A stretch of DNA of 64,000 nt from Rotaria sordida (Eukaryota; Rotifera; Eurotatoria; Philodinida; Philodinidae): positions 1 to 64,000 of the forward strand of contig CAJNOL010000708.1 of assembly GCA_905250125.1 (NCBI GenBank). The letters are read 5' to 3'. Position 1 is the first letter of the stretch, and every line of letters starts with the position of its first letter. The notes under the pieces are model-generated. The model saw only the letters and a list, made by a program, of their open reading frames with translations. It was not told the origin of the DNA and did no database searches. Shown here piece after piece: positions 46,909-59,697 of this stretch. A program made the translations under genes and the position numbers.

Positions 46909-48602
46909 GTATACAGCAATGAATTCTTTTGCATCAACATCGGAAAATGTTTTCCGAAAGTATTTTTTATGAACAAGTTAATCAACGTTTTAATTTTTTG
47001 GAGTATTAAATTCTGTGAGGAGACAATCAGTATTCTATCACAGGAAATGCATAAGATAAAACATCCATATTGGTTATTTTTGATTGGAAAACACTCAACA
47101 AAAATGAACAACATAATACATTTATACTTTAAATATTATCAATGAACTAAGTTAAATTCGAAGATTGATAAAAAAAATGGCACTCACAAAGCATAAGCTT
47201 AAAAAATTTGCTAAATCAAACTAGATTTCAATTAACCCTTTCGAGTCAATGGGATCCACCGGTGGGTACCACTATATTTTAAAGCCAACGGGTGATCCAG
47301 AATAAATGCTCGCACATGGCATTTCATATTTTAATCTCTACAGACATTTTATTAAAAGCAACAGCATATGCCATAAGATGTAGCGTGAAATGCTCTACAA
47401 TCTAGATAGTAAAGCTTATTTTAATTGTGTAATTTTTGTTGTCAAAAAAAGCAAAATTCTGCACGATCGATTTTCGCAACCTAAAAAATTAGTCGCACAA
47501 ATTTTTGCTTTTTTTTTGGAACCAAAAAGTACACAATCGAAATAAGCTTTACTATCTAGATTGTAGAGCTTTTTACGCTGCATCTTGTGGTATATGTTGT
47601 TTTGTAATAAAACGTATTTCAAGATTAAAATATTAGATGCGAATTACGATCATTTATTCTGAGTCACACGTTACTTTCTATGAAAATCGAATCGACTCGA
47701 AAGGGTTAAAGTTAAATATAAGTTAATATAAATATACAAGATCAGTTAATTATTCTCATCTTTTTTTGTTTTATTTAAAGTTTTTAAATTTTTTAAAAAC
47801 TCTGTTTAATTTTGTCTAAATCTCAACATTGCCTGTAAAATATTGTCTTGGTTTTACAAGATTGGCTAACAAAAACAAAAAGGTTTACTTTGTGAGAAGA
47901 AAGTTCATTATGATAAAATTTAGAACTCAAAAACAGACCTCTTTTTTTTTTAATATAAAAAAGTATCAGAAACAATGAAAGTTTTGCTTTTATAAATCTA
48001 AATTTAAAGCGACTTACAGATCCTTTCAGGGATGACTCGACCGGAGGGTCGGGTGCGTGCCGTCTCCATCAACCAACGAAACTTTTAATTTTTTTTCCAA
48101 CTCAGCTGGAATCTTTTTGTGTGTTCTCTTAGAAAGAAAGAAGACCTTCACATCTTCTCAAAAAGTCGCAATACCTTCTCAATATTGACTGCTTCAAGTC
48201 AGTCCTAGATACTTGATTAAATTGAAGATTCCTGGAATTATATTCAAACTTATTGAAATATCGAATAATTATTTTATTTTCTGATAGATTTGATATTTTT
48301 CTAGTAATAAAAAAACAAAAAAAAAAAATCAAAGATGTCGTTAGAGATCGCTATTAAAATCTGTTTTTTCAATTAGCTTCATACCATTAACCAAACTTGA
48401 TGGTATTGTCATGACAACGACATGAAAAATTGACTAATTTTATTTTTGTTGATTTTGTTCTCGATAATATGATCTTTTTTGCGTGTTTGCATGTCAAAAA
48501 AATTCTTATTTTTTAAACTGATCAACAAATCCGGTGGTGCTCATTTCTAAGTCTTCACTATTTCGTACTCTCTCTTTTATTTCGTGATCACTTTGTTAGC
48601 AA
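46909..48602. other. Intergenic region upstream of the DCLK gene
   Basis: Contains the piggyBac-type MITE at 47236-47705 and a short GC-rich hairpin-prone stretch near 48028-48065. The promoter and 5' UTR of the kinase gene should lie in the last few hundred bases. No coding region is supported. Confidence 0.45.
47236..47705. mobile_element. 470-bp piggyBac-type MITE with internal palindrome
   Basis: Flanked by TTAA at 47232-47235 and 47706-47709. The terminal inverted repeats are CCCTTTCGAGTC and GACTCGAAAGGG. Inside, about 47383-47585 forms a large hairpin: CTCTACAATCTAGATAGTAA pairs with TTACTATCTAGATTGTAGAG. A GC-rich GGGATCCACCGGTGGGTACC block lies next to the left end. No protein is encoded. 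Confidence 0.85.
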
Positions 48603-51600
48603 ATGACGGATGTTCTTTCAATGCAAACTCAATGGCCACGTAGTACTATGCCAGGAATATCACAACAACAACAACATCAACAAACTTATCAAAAGAATAC
48701 TCGTCGTACATTACCAAAATATAAAAATGATATTTCACCAATAACAACACCACGTAAAATAACATTATTTCGTAATGGTGATCGTTATTTTGCTGGTAAA
48801 CAATATGCTATAAGACCACAAAATTATTCAAATCTTGGACAATTATTACAAGAATTATCAACTGCTATAGATTTACCTTATGGTGTAAGACGTTTATTTA
48901 CACCAAATAAAGGTTCAGAAATTACAGATGTTAATATTATTAAAGATGGTGCTTCATATGTTTGTGCTTCATTTGAACCATTTCAAAAATTAGAGTATAC
49001 ATCTATTAGTGTACCACGTGTAACATTCAACATTGAACAACGTAAGTCATTGCTATAAATATATATTTTCTATGAGTTCGAATGTTATTTTTGTGTTTTT
49101 TTTTCAAGGACATGTAAAACTATTTTTTTTTAAACTTTTTTGGATAAAATTTACTTCTCATTTATCGATTTTTATTTTAAAACAAATGTTTCTCTTCATT
49201 AATTTCTTTGTCATCTAAGATCATCATTATTCCAATTAAAATATTCTTTAGACATATATCATAAGGATTGCTTTTCATAGTGATGCATGTCTAAGTTCTC
49301 TTCTTATTTTTTTTCCTTCATCTTCTGACATTTTTAATTACTATTATGATGATGCATTACAAAATCAGCATGTATATAAAAAAAAAAAAAGAAATCGAAA
49401 GAAACAGAAAGAGAAGAAAATTGACATTAGAAATTTATCAATTGCAGATCCAATGATCATGCAAATCGATTTTATTTCTTCTTGTTCTTAATATTATTTT
49501 TGTTAAAATTTTGTGTTTATATTTATCTATACAAATAAAAATGAACACAAAAAAGCAAATTACTTGTCTGTCTGATGAATTATTCTTCCGCAACAAGTTA
49601 ATATGAAGAATAGAAATAAATACTTGGTTTTGAGGATTGTTATTACTAATAAATGCTAACGATACCATATGAATCAATATTCTTTTTTCTTATGACAATC
49701 GAAATTATAATGAAAAACAACTGAGAAGAAAGAGTAAGAGTGAGAAAAAAAAAATTCGACTAAATCAAATAAAGAGAAGAGAATATTTTTAGTAGAAGGT
49801 AAAGTCAAAAAAAAAAAAAAAGAATAAAACATCACTTTTAAATTTGACTATCACCATCAGTTTAAACCATTCTACTATCAATATGTTCTTAACACCTAAA
49901 GTATTTAATTTCAGCATATATGATTCATTTATATGGTCCGGTAAGTTCAAAATAAATCGAAAGATATGTTTAAATATTCATTTTAAAAATTTTAACATGA
50001 CAAGTACAATATTCTTTTCTTTGTCAATTCAATTTAAGCTTATAAACTAACAGATAAAAAAGTCTCGTTACATATAGACAGGATTAAACTGTCAGATAAA
50101 AGAAAAAAAAACAATATTTATACGCTTAGCTTTCAAGTACTTGTCAAAATAAATATAACATTAAATTTAAACAACTGATTTCAAAATCTTGTGTTTTTTC
50201 TTATTTCATCATTTATCTAGTTCGTCAACCATTACATGATTTTCATCATCCTCAGCGTCTTCATGTACGTCATTTACCAAGTATACCTATTTCAAAACTT
50301 GGTGCTGTTAGTGGTCCAACAGTGAATTCAAATGCAACAACAACAAATCGTTTTCAACCAAATCCTCTTTTCTTACAATCAATTGCTGCAACAACAAATA
50401 ATACAAATTCACAACAAAAAAAATTTATTCCTAAACAAAATAAATATGGTTTTGACTCCATGAATAATAAACCACGTCAAATAACAATTGTTAAACAAGG
50501 CAATGAAAAACCACATAAAACAATAACAATATTACTTAATCGACGAACAGTTCAAACATATGATCAACTTTTATCCGATATTTCGGAATCATTTGGTTAT
50601 CAAAAAAATCGAACAGATAAAGTATGTGGGAGGATAGACGGAGAATGACGAGAAAAAAAAATATAAAATCCATCTTATTCCATAGAAACTCAGGCATCAA
50701 GAAAATCTCGTTTCCTTTTTTTTTCTATGAAAATTTGCTACTGGTTTTCTTTTTTCTTTAACGTCAAAAGCATATTATATTAGAAAGTAAGATGTGAAGA
50801 TAAACAGGATGAGAATTTTCCTGTCTCAGTCTCCTCATGCATATCTAATTCTCTGACAATGAAGACAGACTTACTACTTTTGACTGTAGTTTTATATGAA
50901 TATATCTTCTCATTCTATAGATCAAACGTTTATTTAATCTAAAAGGAAAACAAGTTAATGGAATCAATGATTTTTTTCGTGACGGTAAGTAGAAAAATTT
51001 ATAGTTTTTAACAGTTCATTATTTTTGATTATTATTATTATTATAAAGATGATGTATTTGTTGCATCAACAAATATAACAGATCTGACTTCAACTGATTT
51101 ACAAGAAATAAATATTGAAATGCTTAATGACACACAACATTCAACATCACGTAATACAGGTTTTGGTCGAAATCAATTAAAACAAAATGTACAAATACCA
51201 TCTGATGGTGATATATCAAATACACAAACTGGACCACTTACTGTTGATTTAAAAAAAATGCTCACTGTACGTGATAGTGGCTTTTTAGATGATGAAGACG
51301 GTTTATCTGGTCGAGATAGTGTATTAACAACATCACGTAAAACACCATCGCGACCTACAAATAATACTACTAATAAACAATATGAAGCGGCTTCTGAAGA
51401 TACGCCAACGCCTAATGATCTCATTGGACGGAAATTAAAAAGTAAGCGAAACCTTACTATAAGAAATTTAGTTGAAAGTAATCTTTTTACAACCAATCGA
51501 TTATTTTTCATCGAAAAACTTGAAAATTGTTCTTTTTTTTTTTCTTCAAATTTTAATAATTCATTTATTCTATGATACTTCATTATTTATAAATATTAAA

Positions 51601-53353
51601 TCAGAAATTCTAATTGTTTTTTTTTTAATTTTTGTCTTTGTTGTAAAGGACCAGCATTTAAACCATCAACTACTCTTTCTATTGAACAACAACGAGAACG
51701 TGAACGACAACGTTTACGAGAAGAAGATGAACGTCGAAAAAAACTTTTAATTCGAAAAGATCATCAACAACCAGCAGCGATTCAACCCGTACCAAAATTT
51801 GAACCATTAGCAGTTGATATTAATAATGATGAATCTCGTACGAATAAATCAAAAACTCCAACAACAGGTACGGGTACATTTTCTCCAAATTTTCCTTTAA
51901 CTAGTGGTACGACAACAAAAGTATTAAATAAACAACCATTATCCATAACACCATTACCTCGTACAAATATAACAACTAATCATGATGAAAATGATCCAAC
52001 AACTAATAATGAAACAACAACAATTGCAGCAGCTTCAACATTATTACCAGCATCAATAGTAAAAAAATATCTTATTAAAAAACGTTCAACCGTTTTAGTA
52101 AGATTAAGTATTCATATTTTTTCTTTTTGGATTTGGAATGTATTTGAATATTTTTCTTTTACAGCATAATTCTTCTTCTGTTGTTATTGATAAATATGAA
52201 CTTGGTAAAAAAATGGGTGATGGAAATTTTGCTGTTGTACATCGTTCAAAATTACGCGGTACTGATCGTGAATATGCAATTAAAATAATTGATAAATCAA
52301 AGATGAAAGTAAAAAGAAGAAGAAAAATATTTTTAAAATAAAATAAATTTTCTTTCTTTTCTATTCTTTCAAAAAATAGGGAAAAGAATATATGCTTGAT
52401 CATGAAATAAACATAATGTATATGTGTAATCATCCAAATTTAATACGCTTATTTGAAGATTATGAAACTCCTGATGAAATTTATCTTGTTATGGAATTAA
52501 TTAAAGGTGGAGATCTATTTGATTATATAACAAAACATCGTCGTTTTGATGAACCAACATCTTCATTAATGATTAAAGATGTTGCTGAAGCGCTCTTATA
52601 TTTACATGCAAAAAAAATTGTTCATAGAGATTTAAAACCAGAAAATTTATTAGTTATGCAAAGAAAAGATGGACGTATTACAATTAAATTAACAGATTTT
52701 GGTTTAGCTATGCAAGTATCTGGACCAATAAAAACGGTTTGTGGAACACCAACGTAAGTTATTATTTATTTACAAACAAAAACAAAAAAACATAATAATC
52801 CAAATAAATTTTTTTGTAGGTATGTTGCACCGGAAATACTTGCTGAAACTGGTAAAACATTGATATGATATTTAAAAAAAAATCAATAAATAGATGATTT
52901 CATGATTCTTTTTTTTGTTTTTCAAAATTAGGTTATAGTTTTGAGGTTGACTGTTGGGCAACAGGGATTATTTTATATATTCTTCTCTGTGGTTATCCGC
53001 CATTTAAAACAGCAGATCGTAATCAAGAAGCATTATTTCAATTAATTCAACGTGGAAAATTTATTTATGATCCTGAATATTGGAGTTCAATATCAGCAAG
53101 TAAGTTTTTTCAAAAGAAAATAAATATTTAAATTAATTCATATTATATTTATTTAATAGATGCAAAAAATTTAATCGATCATTTATTAGTTGTTGATCGA
53201 CATAAACGAATGCGTGCTGATGAGATTCTTCTTCATCCATGGATATTGGGTGTTGGTCAATCTAAAACAATGCGTAATTCGGAAGAAATGAAAACTGCGT
53301 TACGTCTAAAATATGACAGTAAAATCAAGGAATATGCTGCTGAAAATAATTGA
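48603..53353 (+). CDS. DCLK: Doublecortin-like kinase (DCLK)
   Basis: Ten exons join in phase to 885 aa: 48603-49041, 50221-50621, 50921-50984, 51049-51441, 51649-52097, 52165-52308, 52380-52753, 52820-52851, 52932-53099, 53160-53353. Two doublecortin domains come first: residues about 50-145 (KITLFRNGDRYFAGKQYAI, with LPYGVRRLFTP) and about 205-305 (RQITIVKQGN..., with FNLKGKQVNGINDFF). They bind microtubules. A long Ser/Thr/Asn-rich linker contains an Arg/Glu-rich coil (about residues 450-490). The CaMK-type kinase domain (about 592-855) is complete: GDGNFAVV loop, VAIK-equivalent AIK (Lys622), HRDLKPEN (Asp about 714), DFG (Asp about 736), GTPTYVAPE and an HPW motif. An active kinase is expected. 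Vertebrate DCLKs have the same order. The first intron is about 1.2 kb. Confidence 0.95.
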
Positions 53354-55046
53354 CCTTGATTTAAACAAATGAACAGGCTGAAAAATGACATAAAATGTCA
53401 GATTTTTGTTTTCTTCCGTTTACTTTATTTGAATCTTTAAAAATTTTTTATAATCTCTCTTTTTTATTGTCTATTGTTGAATGTGCACTTAATCCGAATG
53501 ATTTCTATAATTGCTAGATAAAAAGAAACGTACCTATTTATTTTTTCTATTTAAAAAAAAAACTTTAATATTGAAAATTTTTATTTTAAACAATTAATAA
53601 ATTTTCATGTGACATACTATTATAATTAAAAACATAGTTCGAAGATAATAATAAGATAAAAATGAAAGATAAACTGAAAAAAGTATTTTAATAATTTATT
53701 GTTAGATATTCAAATATTTCATTTAGATTATCATTAAAAATTAAAGAATTTCTTTTCCTTTTTCTTATTTTGATTTAGTTTATATTTTTTTCATAAAAAA
53801 TTTAACGAAAAGAAGAAGAAAAAATTCAATTAATTCTATGAAAACAATGTACATCATAGAAAAAGAGAGACTGTTGACTTGAAAAAACACACACACGCAA
53901 CATTTACTTTATAAGAAGATTTTAACAGAATATAACATCATCATGTTGTCACTTTAAGGGCAGATAGATAAGATACTTAGCTAATTCAATGTTTTTTTTC
54001 GCATAATATTATTATCCTCTACGTCATTCGAAGTTTTTCCCGTTTTTTAATGAAATAAATTGTCTTGTTAAAGTATATTCGAGGATGTAAAGGTGAGAAC
54101 TTTGATGATATGAAAAGAACTTGATTGTCGTGTTGTGATTTGTATATAACATATAATTAAAATATCGGTTGGAAAGAAATCTAAGAGATCATATTAAAGA
54201 ATAGACAATCTACTTGAAAAATATCTGGTGTTATAGAGTCGATGAGTAATTATGTAATCGAAGCAGAAGACAACTTTATAAAGAATTATAAACAAATCTT
54301 TTATCGAGAAAAATTCTTGCCAAAATAGTATTTGAAAAATTCAACGAGCAACAATTCATGATGTAGTTTCAATAATCTTTTTTTTTGTATAAATGAATTG
54401 TATACGTTGACTTGAGAAATCATCTCGGTTTAAATTACTCTCTATTCAACAAGATCTATGAAGTTTCCCAAGCAATAATTGACTGGTTTGATATATTACG
54501 GAATAATAGCATTCTTCGGATTTTTTTAAAATACAAGATGCATGTCGACTTAACTTATGTTATAAATGTATCAGTATGATTATTCTTTTAAAATAATCCT
54601 TTGTTTAACTTTAAACAGAAACGGTCTCTAGAATTTACTTCTTAGTTTTTTTTATAGTATAAGAATATAATTTCTTAGTGATACGTAATCATTATTACAA
54701 ATTAATAAATAATGTTATTTATAGAATTTGGAATCTTGCGATTATATTTGTTCGTAAGTCAGTAACAATTGAGATTCAATTTCTTTTGTTTATTTATCAA
54801 TCAAGAGTGTTGTAACAACTTCTATTTTTATCTATAAGTAGTTTATGTTTACTCGTCGCCAGGCGTCACATCTCTGGGTGATGTTGCTTTTTTTTGTTTA
54901 ACAACAGAAGAGCAATGAAGAAGAAAATGGAATAATCGGATTATGCATATTCGTACGACATCTTGCATTTTTCTTTTCTTTAATATAATCAAACAATTTC
55001 AAAAAACCGATTTTCTTTTGCAAGCAAATATTTAATCAATATTTTA
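53354..55046. other. Convergent intergenic region
   Basis: The 3' flanks of the kinase gene (+) and the serine protease gene (-) face each other here. AT-rich; no gene, RNA or transposon signature is supported. Confidence 0.45.
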
Positions 55047-56060
55047 TTAAAAATTTAATAAGATATCATAAATCCAGGGAAGATAAAACCCGACACGTGT
55101 ATAAACACCAGAAGAAATTGACGTATCACATTGTCTATTTCCATAACTAACAATTCCAGTGGCGACAAAATGTCCTTGTTTTTTATCATTATATTCAACA
55201 ATAAGTAATGGACTACCACTATCACCTGAACATGTATCAATTGAAAGACTATTATAACCTGCACATAATTGTCGATTAATATCAACAATTGATTGATGAC
55301 ATTTGATATTTTTTTCATCAACAATAGGCATAACAACATGTTGAAGGATAGGAGAATTTCGATTATTTGGTTTTGCTACTAATTTTCCCCAACCACTAGC
55401 AACAGCTGCTGTTTTTTCTGGAGGATAAATAGATGATTGTTTTGTTGGAAGACAACAAGGTTGAAGATCAGAAGCAAATGATCGTTTTATTTTAATAAGA
55501 GCTATATCATTAATTTGCATACTATCATTATATTGATATTCAGGATAAATGAACAATTTATCAATATCATATCGATCACCATTGAACTGACGAAGATCAT
55601 GAACTCTTGCAAGTATTTGTGATTTATTAGAATTTCGACCAATTAAACAATGTGCAGCAGTAAGAATTGCATTGGAAGAAATAATAAATCCTGCACAAAA
55701 AGGATCTGTTGTATATCGATCAGTTAATGCAACAAGCCATGGATAAGTAAATGGTAAAGCATCTTTACCACCAACAATTTTTGACATAAAAGATTTTTCA
55801 TAATTTTGATTTGGACAACCACATGAATGTTGACTACAAACAAAATCTGGATAAGATAAAAGAAATGATATAGTATTTCGATAACGGAAAATAAAATAGA
55901 CAAATAATGGAATCAATGCACCAATAATAAGTAAGACACAAAGACCACAGACACAAAATAGAAAATAACGACGTGAAATATTTTGTCGTAGGTTCATCCG
56001 ACGAACTCCTCTTAGTGGTGGTGCTTGTCGCGAAACACCATAAGGTTGTTCGAAGTACAT
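55047..56060 (-). CDS. Membrane-anchored trypsin-like serine protease (S1 family)
   Basis: An intronless 337-aa frame. A basic N-terminus is followed by one hydrophobic segment (about residues 33-58), giving type II topology. A short Cys-rich stem (CSQHSCGC) leads to the activation site and IVGG (95-98). Catalytic residues are visible: His137 in TAAHC, Asp185 in NDIALI and Ser281 in GDSGS. Asp275, six residues before the serine, fits the trypsin specificity pocket, with SSGVYTR further on; cleavage after Lys/Arg is expected. The usual GDSGGP reads GDSGSP here. There is no SEA, LDL-receptor or SRCR stem domain, so the protein is much shorter than most animal type II transmembrane proteases. 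ATG at 56060 is the only start giving the anchor. Confidence 0.9.
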   Translation of the reverse strand: MYFEQPYGVSRQAPPLRGVRRMNLRQNISRRYFLFCVCGLCVLLIIGALIPLFVYFIFRYRNTISFLLSYPDFVCSQHSCGCPNQNYEKSFMSKIVGGKDALPFTYPWLVALTDRYTTDPFCAGFIISSNAILTAAHCLIGRNSNKSQILARVHDLRQFNGDRYDIDKLFIYPEYQYNDSMQINDIALIKIKRSFASDLQPCCLPTKQSSIYPPEKTAAVASGWGKLVAKPNNRNSPILQHVVMPIVDEKNIKCHQSIVDINRQLCAGYNSLSIDTCSGDSGSPLLIVEYNDKKQGHFVATGIVSYGNRQCDTSISSGVYTRVGFYLPWIYDILLNF

Positions 56061-56817
56061 TATTTTTTTTTTTGTTGTATTGTTGTCAATCTTGCTTGTG
56101 TTCTATTATATGTTATAACGAAGACGCTATAATAAATCAGACGTTAATCTTGACCTTATGAAAGATTAGCAATAAATGAATCATTGTTTTTTTGCATTTT
56201 GCAAACTAATTGTTTTCGATAAAAATGTATTAGAACTTTAGTATGAAATTGACTATAATTATTAATATAAGATCCAAGTTTTGTTTCTAATTGAATATGA
56301 CAAAAATGATTTTCTTCATCAGCTAAATAATAATAGTGTATTTTAAAAACAGCACGATTCTATATGTTAACTTTGTTACGAAATAAAATTAATAAAATGT
56401 TTTTTTTTTCATGTCTATTTAATCTCTAATATCAAAGTCAATCTTCATCTTTTCAAGGTCGAATAAAACATAAAAAACAAAACTTTCTATTTTAAATAGT
56501 AGTATTTTGCCTATAATCATTGTTTTGAGCATGATCTCTTTTTGTATTGAAATATCAATATTATCTGACTAATTACATATAAAATTAATCGATTGAGTAA
56601 AGTCTTTTTATCAGGTTAATAATCTTGATTGTTGTCATATCGATCAAATATCGATATATACAATGTTTTGTCAAATTTCAGTTCAACGATAGAATTATCA
56701 CATCTGATTTCGAGCTTTTAACTTCAGCTTTCGGTTATAAGTTGGTCTCAATGAAACTAAGGAAACTCTACAAGTGTTTATACTTATGACTATTCATTAT
56801 CGAAATATAATTAACCT

Positions 56818-57056
56818 TAGGGCGATAAAAAAAAAACTAATCTTTTTAGTTTTTTAAAATTATCGTTTATGCATTATCATAATAATTCTCTGTCAAGTAA
56901 ATAATGGGGAAATGGTCACTAAAATGCACTATTATCCATAGCTAGACTGTTTTGACCATTAAAATGCATTTTTTAAAGTGAAAAATGGAGAATGATCATT
57001 AAAATGCATATGAATTCGTTTTAGAACCATTTTGACCATTTTTTTTGATCGCCAAG
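56818..57056. repeat. Possible small inverted-repeat element
   Basis: The left edge AGGGCGATAAAAAAAAA is roughly complementary to the right edge TTTTTTTTGATCGCC. The interior repeats AAAATGCA and (T/G)GACCATT motifs in both orientations (for example GACCATTAAAATGCA). The poly-A/T tracts inflate the match, so support is moderate. Confidence 0.4.
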
Positions 57057-58249
57057 TCTATGTTTTAGCAGTTTTAGACTAATTCAAGTATATTTGTAAT
57101 CTCTAAAAATTATGCGATTCATTAGTCTTTTCTTACCTAGCGTTCATATTTCACACGAAAGTCAAGAATGCAGTTCAAAATTTATACTAAAAGTCGATGG
57201 CAACTTTCGATCGTGATGAAGTCAAGTTCAAGAACAATCACAACAGCTAGTTGTTACATGATTTTTTTAACAGTACATTGGTAATTCTCCAATCAGGAAT
57301 AGTCGTACTATATCATAATACCCACTGCGTTCACAACTTTTCCTTGAAGCTTAAATGCCTATTGTTGAAAATAGCATAATTTTTTTTAAAGATAGTAGAT
57401 TGCGGTTTTGTTCACCAAATGGGCCATATGTCATAGAAAATAGGCCTAGCACTGGTTTTTTTCTGATAGATGTAGAATGAAAGTGATTCTAAAGCAATAT
57501 GGTCAGCAGTGTCACAGATCCGGAAAATCGGGAATCTTAGGAGGCATTGCATGTAAGTCACGACCAATCCCAGCAGACCATTGCTCTATCGATGTCACCG
57601 ATTTGACTGATATTTTTACAGTAGGTAGGCCCAATAGACTTAGGAAGAAACTGAAAATTTCAGGTCAAACGGATAAGCTATTTTGGAGATATAGATGACA
57701 CAAGTGTGAGGGAGTAGGTCCTATATGGAGTACTTTATAGCGCAACACTTTTCAGTAAATCTCCATTTTCTGGTGAACAGCAAGAGATATAACCGAGATT
57801 TTTTCACCATAAATACTATCCACGATGAGGTATATTTTTATGGTAATAAAAGTATCTCATCCCTGAATGATTTTTGCCTGGCATTATATACCATTTTTAG
57901 AAAACATCCTGACGTAGATACGGTAAGTTGGTTGAATCAGCGCACTAGAATTAACCAAGAGTAATCTCATCTGAAAGAGCACATCAAAATGCATTGAATG
58001 ACGCTTTCAAAAGTTTGTAGAATTGAACTTTGGTAGCAAAGATTTTTTGAACAAGACTGGAAGGGCAGAATTTGGGGCCCGATTCTCACTATGTAGATTG
58101 ATGATTTATTTTCAAATGTTTGATTTAAGCATTTCAGATGAAAGCCCATGTCGAGAAACCTCTAAATTAAAAATTTCAGCTCATTTGAACTTATTTGTGA
58201 AAAATGATGCAACATTCATTTTTGTGAAATATCATAAGATAGTATATAC

Positions 58250-58282
58250 AGTAGTGGACAAAATTATAAGAACAAAGATTTT
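58250..58282. mobile_element. Tc1-like transposon terminus (solo)
   Basis: CAGTAGTGGACAAAATTATAAG preceded by TA closely resembles the terminal inverted repeat of Tc1-type elements (commonly CAGT.(C/G)TGGACAAAATTAT). I did not find the opposite end within the next 1.5 kb, so this is a truncated or very diverged remnant. Confidence 0.5.
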
Positions 58283-59697
58283 TTAAATGTATTAGTGTGT
58301 TTCCATCTCCTCCTTCTCTGCTTGAATTGATCTAACAATCAGTACATATACATTCAAGTGTAGCTTCATTTAAATCATTTAGTCATCGATAGATTCCAAG
58401 TAAAACAAAATTCATGCTTGTTTTCGTTTGTTTGGCAGCATTGGAGAACGTTGAGAAGTCAATAATCTAACGAATACTGTAAAAATAATAGTAATTTCTA
58501 TATTTTTAACATTTCCTTTAAAAATTTGTAGAACAGTACATTTCATTCATCATGTAGAATTATTTTTATACTTCACTGCACATTAGAAATTTTTCGAAAT
58601 CGAGTACATAATGTAAAATATCGTTTTTGCAAACATTTTCATAGCCCATTTTGAGCAGTTCACTCCTGTTATCTCGCCCCAAAATAGTGGACGCATATAG
58701 TTTAAAGCAGTTCGTTAAGAGAAACTTCACTTATAAAAAAATTAATTCAAGTTATCACTTAGAATACATTTCTGCTGAAATGATGATTGAATTCAATAGT
58801 TAAAACAGGTTATGAAAATAGTCAAAAAAGTCATATTTTATATCGTGCACTCGATTTCATCTGGCATTTTACTAGTTATACTTGATAATAGCAACGATCA
58901 ATATTGATAAGTAAATTACATTGTTCTTTCAATGATTCAATACAGTTTTCATCCAAACTTTAACGTAATAAATACTGAAAAAGCAGAATATGTTGAAAAT
59001 AGCAGATGTCATACTAAGTAACACTTGTTAGTTTTAGGTTCAAGAAAAATTCAAATAATTTTAGATGAGTTTTCTGAGAGTATAGTCAAGATTGGCGTAT
59101 TAATTTTTTACGTCAAGTATTTAAGATAGCACTAAAGATATCCAGAGAATATATCGAACGGGATATGAAGCAAGGAATCAGATGAAAGGAGAGAAGATAA
59201 AAGAAATAGTGAGACAGAGAAAAATATGAAAAATGTGACATAAAAATGTCTTCAAATCGACATAATTATAACGGTATGAAATGATCACAAAAAATGATGT
59301 GTGTGTCAGTATTATTTTGTCATTTTTTAACACCATTTTTAGTGTTCGACAAAAAAATCATTTTAATGGATCACAGAGGATTCATTTTTTTTTATTACGA
59401 TTTGAATGTATTTTAATGCTATTTTATCATTTTTTTCCCTCTCTGAACATCATCGTATTCTTTTTCAATTTCTCGACTATTTTCAGTTGTTCATATATAA
59501 CTTGGTAAAATATATAGTTATTTTAGTTTTCAACGCATAATTTTTCGTGAACATATTTTCCTAGTGTTGTTGAGTATATTGATTGTCTAGAAATTAATGA
59601 CGATGATGATTTTTGTAAAAAATAATATTCTCTTATAGGAGAAGTTTTATATGATGAAAAAAAAACAACATATAATGAAGATATTGTTTATGTTTTG

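Larger units (their letters stand above)
56061..59697. other. Intergenic region with transposon debris
   Basis: No gene is supported. Open stretches at 57477-57698 and 57725-57964 (+), less AT-rich than their surroundings, have no recognisable domain and could be decayed coding DNA. An inverted-repeat unit lies at about 56818-57056 and a Tc1-like terminus at 58250. Confidence 0.45.

Noticed and set aside
51173..51583. 136-codon minus-strand open frame
   Set aside because: It is antisense to DCLK exon 4, whose frame, splice sites and family match are secure.
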